From Anodontia alba (taxonomy: Eukaryota > Mollusca > Bivalvia > Lucinida > Lucinidae), in assembly GCA_964016985.1 (NCBI GenBank), contig OZ024830.1, positions 60,372,104 through 60,436,103 of the forward strand: a stretch of DNA of 64,000 nucleotides. Reading direction: 5' to 3'. Every line of letters begins with the position of its first letter. Position 1 is the first letter of the stretch. Below, piece by piece: positions 61,605 through 64,000 of the stretch. Position numbers and translations under genes: made by a program. A model generated the notes under the pieces. That model was not told the DNA's origin. It saw only the letters and a list, made by a program, of their open reading frames with translations, and did no database searches.

Positions 61605-62793
61605 CGAGGGTGAGTCAATAAGTAACCAGCCTAACTTATTTCCGGTTGAAATCCACCTCTTCTTTTTCGATGTAATTGCCCTCTAGAGTGATGCACTTAG
61701 ACCAACGGTGTTCAAGTGCCTTCAGCCTAGAACTGAAACAGTCAGGGCCCTTTCCATTGACCCACTCTTCAACTGCCGTCACGAAATGAAGTCCACGGAT
61801 ATCCTTTTTCAAGTTTGGGAATAATTCATACCCGTTTCGCTCTACAGCATCCACTGCAACTTTGCAAGTGTGGACTCTCGCGTTGTCCTGTTGCAGCAAA
61901 ACACCTTTAGAGAGTTTACCTCGGCGTTTTTCACGGATGGCGGTTCTCAGCTGGTCTAACAAGTTTGCATAGTACACCTCATTTATTGTACTTCTCTTGG
62001 GTAAAAAGTCCAACATAATAACGCCTTTTGCGTCCCAAAATACTGTGGCCATCATCTTGCCAGCAGATGGTTGTGCTTGAACTTCTTTGGCCTTGGGGAC
62101 CCAGGCCCTACCCACTGACGACTGAGCTTTATTCTCTGGCTCATAATAATGAACCTAAGTCTCATCTTCAGTCACCAGACGCAAAAGAAAATTATCTTTT
62201 GACCTAAAACGCTTCAACAAGGTGCTGCATACTGATGCTCTAGTTGCCATTTGCTCATCGCTAAGGGATTTGGGGACCCAACGGGCTGTTAGCTTGCGCA
62301 TACCTAAACGATCATGTAAAATTGTTGAAACGCTACCATGTGAAATGCCTAATGCCTGCGCTATTTCTTCCATCTGAATTCGCCTATCAGAGTATACCAG
62401 ATCCCGAACTATCTTACACATTTCTTCGTCGGTGGCATCCAGTGGGCGTTCTGACCTGGCTTCATCTTCTAAAGACGTTCTACCGCGTTTGAATTCCCCT
62501 ACCCAGAATTCAACCTGAGCATAAGATGGTGCAGAAGACCCATAAACATCAGCTAACTCGCCGTGTATTTCCTTGCCTGTTTTACCTTTTAAAAACAAGT
62601 ACCGAGTTACAGCACGGTACTCAACTTTAGATGAAAAGCATGCCTTTGCATCACTAGCTATGTTTGACATTCAATATCTTATTAAAGAATGACTCGATAC
62701 GCGTGTAATTTTGTACCCATGTATAAAATATTTATTGAAACAAAGCATGAAAATCGTGACCGTACAGGCTGGTTATTTATTGACGCGCCCTCG
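61605..62793 (-). mobile_element. Mariner transposon, both ends present
   Basis: Inverted ends CGAGGGTGAGTCAATAAGTA..ACCAGCC and (complement) CGAGGGCGCGTCAATAAATA..ACCAGCC, TA at 61603-61604 and 62794-62795. Length 1189 bp. It encodes the transposase described at 61636-62670. Different lineage from the copy at 54893. Confidence 0.93.
61636..62670 (-). pseudogene. Mariner transposase, one stop and loss of third catalytic Asp
   Basis: A single reading frame of 345 codons from ATG 62670 to TAA at 61636. The N-terminal half has two helix-turn-helix segments (YRAVTRYLFLKGKTGKEIHG; EEIAQALGISHGSVSTILHD) and RWVPKSLSDEQ. The catalytic half has TEDET then TAG where mariners have Trp (DETW), then SAGKMMATVFWDAKGVIMLD and KGVLLQQDNARVHTCK (second Asp). 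The usual HPPYSPDLAPSDY block with the third Asp is missing: ERNGYEL joins LFPNLKKD directly, an in-frame deletion of about 15-17 residues. It therefore cannot cut DNA even if the stop were read through. Confidence 0.93.
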
Positions 62794-62992
62794 TATTAGA
62801 ATATTTTACAAGCATTTTCTACGATATGGAAAATCTTATAAATATTGTTACGATTAATCTTTTCATAAGCGGATTAGGAAGGGCATTGAAATGTTGATTT
62901 TCAGGGGTTAAATATATAATATTAAAAAAAATCCGTACCGTTCAAAAGTCATATCTCTGTCAAATTTAAATCGCTTATTAATTGTCATCATA

Positions 62993-63212
62993 CACTTCAA
63001 CCTTTTTATAACACGGTTCGTTATAACACGGTTTTTGATACAACACGGATCAAAGATGGATCCCAAAAATATATAGATTATATTGAAAAATGACCATAAA
63101 TGGTCATTTTTCAATATAATCTATACATTTTTGTTTGGATATAACACGGTTGTTTAACTAACACGGTTTATGTTATGGACCCCAACAATAGTGTTATAAA
63201 GAGGTTGTGGTG
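62993..63212. mobile_element. Pogo-like MITE with perfect inner hairpin
   Basis: CACTTCAACCTTTTTATAAC and (complement) CACCACAACCTCTTTATAAC ends. Repeated internal ATAACACGGTT words (63009, 63023, 63142). Centre TATAGATTATATTGAAAAAT then GACCA faces TGGTCATTTTTCAATATAATCTATA. Confidence 0.75.
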
Positions 63213-63239
63213 TCCAATTACCCAACATTTAAAGAATGC

Positions 63240-63560
63240 TTGCAGATCCCAGACGGCAAGTTTCCTGCGTGGAATGGTGGTCGGCAAATCACAATACACA
63301 CCCCATTCGGACCACATAAAGCGAAAAAGTGGCTTCAAACATGCTCAAAATGTGCGGAATCACGTCATCCTACATATACACAAAGTCTCATCCGCTCGAT
63401 CTCCCATCTGATTCACTCTCCATTTGAAACATTCTATAGTAGCCAATGATTCTGATCTGAACATCTTTATCCAGTGATTCGCATCCGAGCAGTCTGATCT
63501 GGGCATTCGCCGTCCACTCATGACCGAAGGTACATTAGGCGTAACGTGGCCCATTTTATG
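63240..63560. mobile_element. Family A remnant
   Basis: TCCATTTGAAACATTCTATA..GTAGCCAATGATTCTG..GAGCAGTCTGATCTGGGCAT and GCGTAACGTGGCCCATTTTAT match the order in the 211-456 copy. Confidence 0.5.
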
Positions 63561-63720
63561 CACGATATTCATAAAAAAAAATAATAAAAGAAAAGCAAGA
63601 CAGGATCTTACCTGAGAAAAAAGGACTTAAGGTTAAGTGTGAACAGCCAAGACTCAGTCGTGAATGTGTCACATGCATTGCGATTATTACATATCTTCCT
63701 TTTATAATAGTTTCTTTTCA

Positions 63721-64000
63721 TTCGAGTTTTACGGCCCACTCAACACTATTAAGATCATATCGAGCAAGTCAGTTCATCTACTCACAGTGTCCTCACACTT
63801 TTCCTGGACATGCTTAGTCCTCTAGGTGGTTAACCAGTATTTGTGAACAGATGTTCACAAGTAACTGACAACTGCCCTACTTGAATCAGCAGAAGGGGAG
63901 AATGACCGTAAAATGATTTCATGATATGTCTCCACGTTATGTGGCCAAGCTTGGATTAGAACATGCGACCCCTGAATCTGCAGTCAGAGGGAGGGCCCAG
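63721..64000 (-). mobile_element. tRNA-derived SINE, diverged, cut by window end
   Basis: Complement tail GAGTTTTACGGCCCACTCAA, TTAGTCCTCTAGGTGGTTAA, ACTTGAATCAGCAGAAGG; the B box region GATTAGAACATGCGACC is mutated and the head runs off the window. Confidence 0.85.

Overview
The window reads as nuclear DNA of an invertebrate animal, most probably a bivalve mollusc. It is AT-rich and gene-poor. It is packed with small hairpin transposons, tRNA-derived SINEs, mariner transposons and ~110-170 bp minisatellite arrays whose units carry motifs such as GTTATCTCCCTTTG that I associate with bivalve genomes. The species cannot be fixed from sequence alone; a venerid-type clam is a guess. There is no operon structure, CRISPR array or phage.

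Cellular genes are few. (1) A 556-codon uninterrupted reading frame at 36592-38262 (+) encodes a protein with an N-terminal PTB/PID-like domain, a short coiled coil and a long polar tail. A splice-acceptor-like site and a 9-codon upstream ORF precede it. (2) A probable terminal exon lies at 15526-15736 (-): polypyrimidine tract, CAG acceptor, one transmembrane helix, short cytoplasmic tail, stop, and AATAAA about 300 bp on. A shortened, frameshifted copy lies inverted at 18184-18272 (+). (3) A complete tRNA-Ala(UGC) gene with a Pol III terminator is at 18497-18579 (-).

The rest is layered mobile DNA. Mariner (DD34D) elements: a nearly complete decayed copy at 61605-62793; a copy at 54893-57412 split by a reverse-transcriptase retroelement; and an end fragment at 8441-9122. 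A second fragment of the same retroelement family is at about 46616-47010. At least nine copies of one tRNA-derived SINE occur, one with a perfect 14-bp target duplication (40902-41207). Tandem arrays lie at 15.9-17.5, 20.5-22.1, 44.0-44.8 and 49.7-52.5 kb; the last sits inside a 32-bp minisatellite (49559-53823).

Hairpin families, with my labels: A (GCGCAG..CTGATCTG core), B (GATCAGACGCCGC core), C (CATCACGAAAACACGCC ends), D and E (CCCAGTARGCA ends), F (CAGCAGACGACA ends, TTAA flanks), G (TTAGAAGCGCCTCG core), H (AAAGGCTCCATA ends) and P (pogo-like, usually TA flanks). Together they account for much of the short repetitive sequence.

Layout: 0-15 kb, hairpin elements plus one mariner fragment and one SINE. 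15-19 kb, TM exon, 160-bp array, inverted exon copy, tRNA-Ala, SINE. 19-36 kb, hairpin elements, arrays, one SINE. 36.5-38.3 kb, PTB gene. 38-49 kb, SINE-rich with an RT fragment. 49.5-53.8 kb, satellite with insertion. 54.9-57.4 kb, nested mariner and RT. 57-64 kb, SINEs, a mariner and hairpin elements. Nothing indicates that the few genes act in a common pathway.
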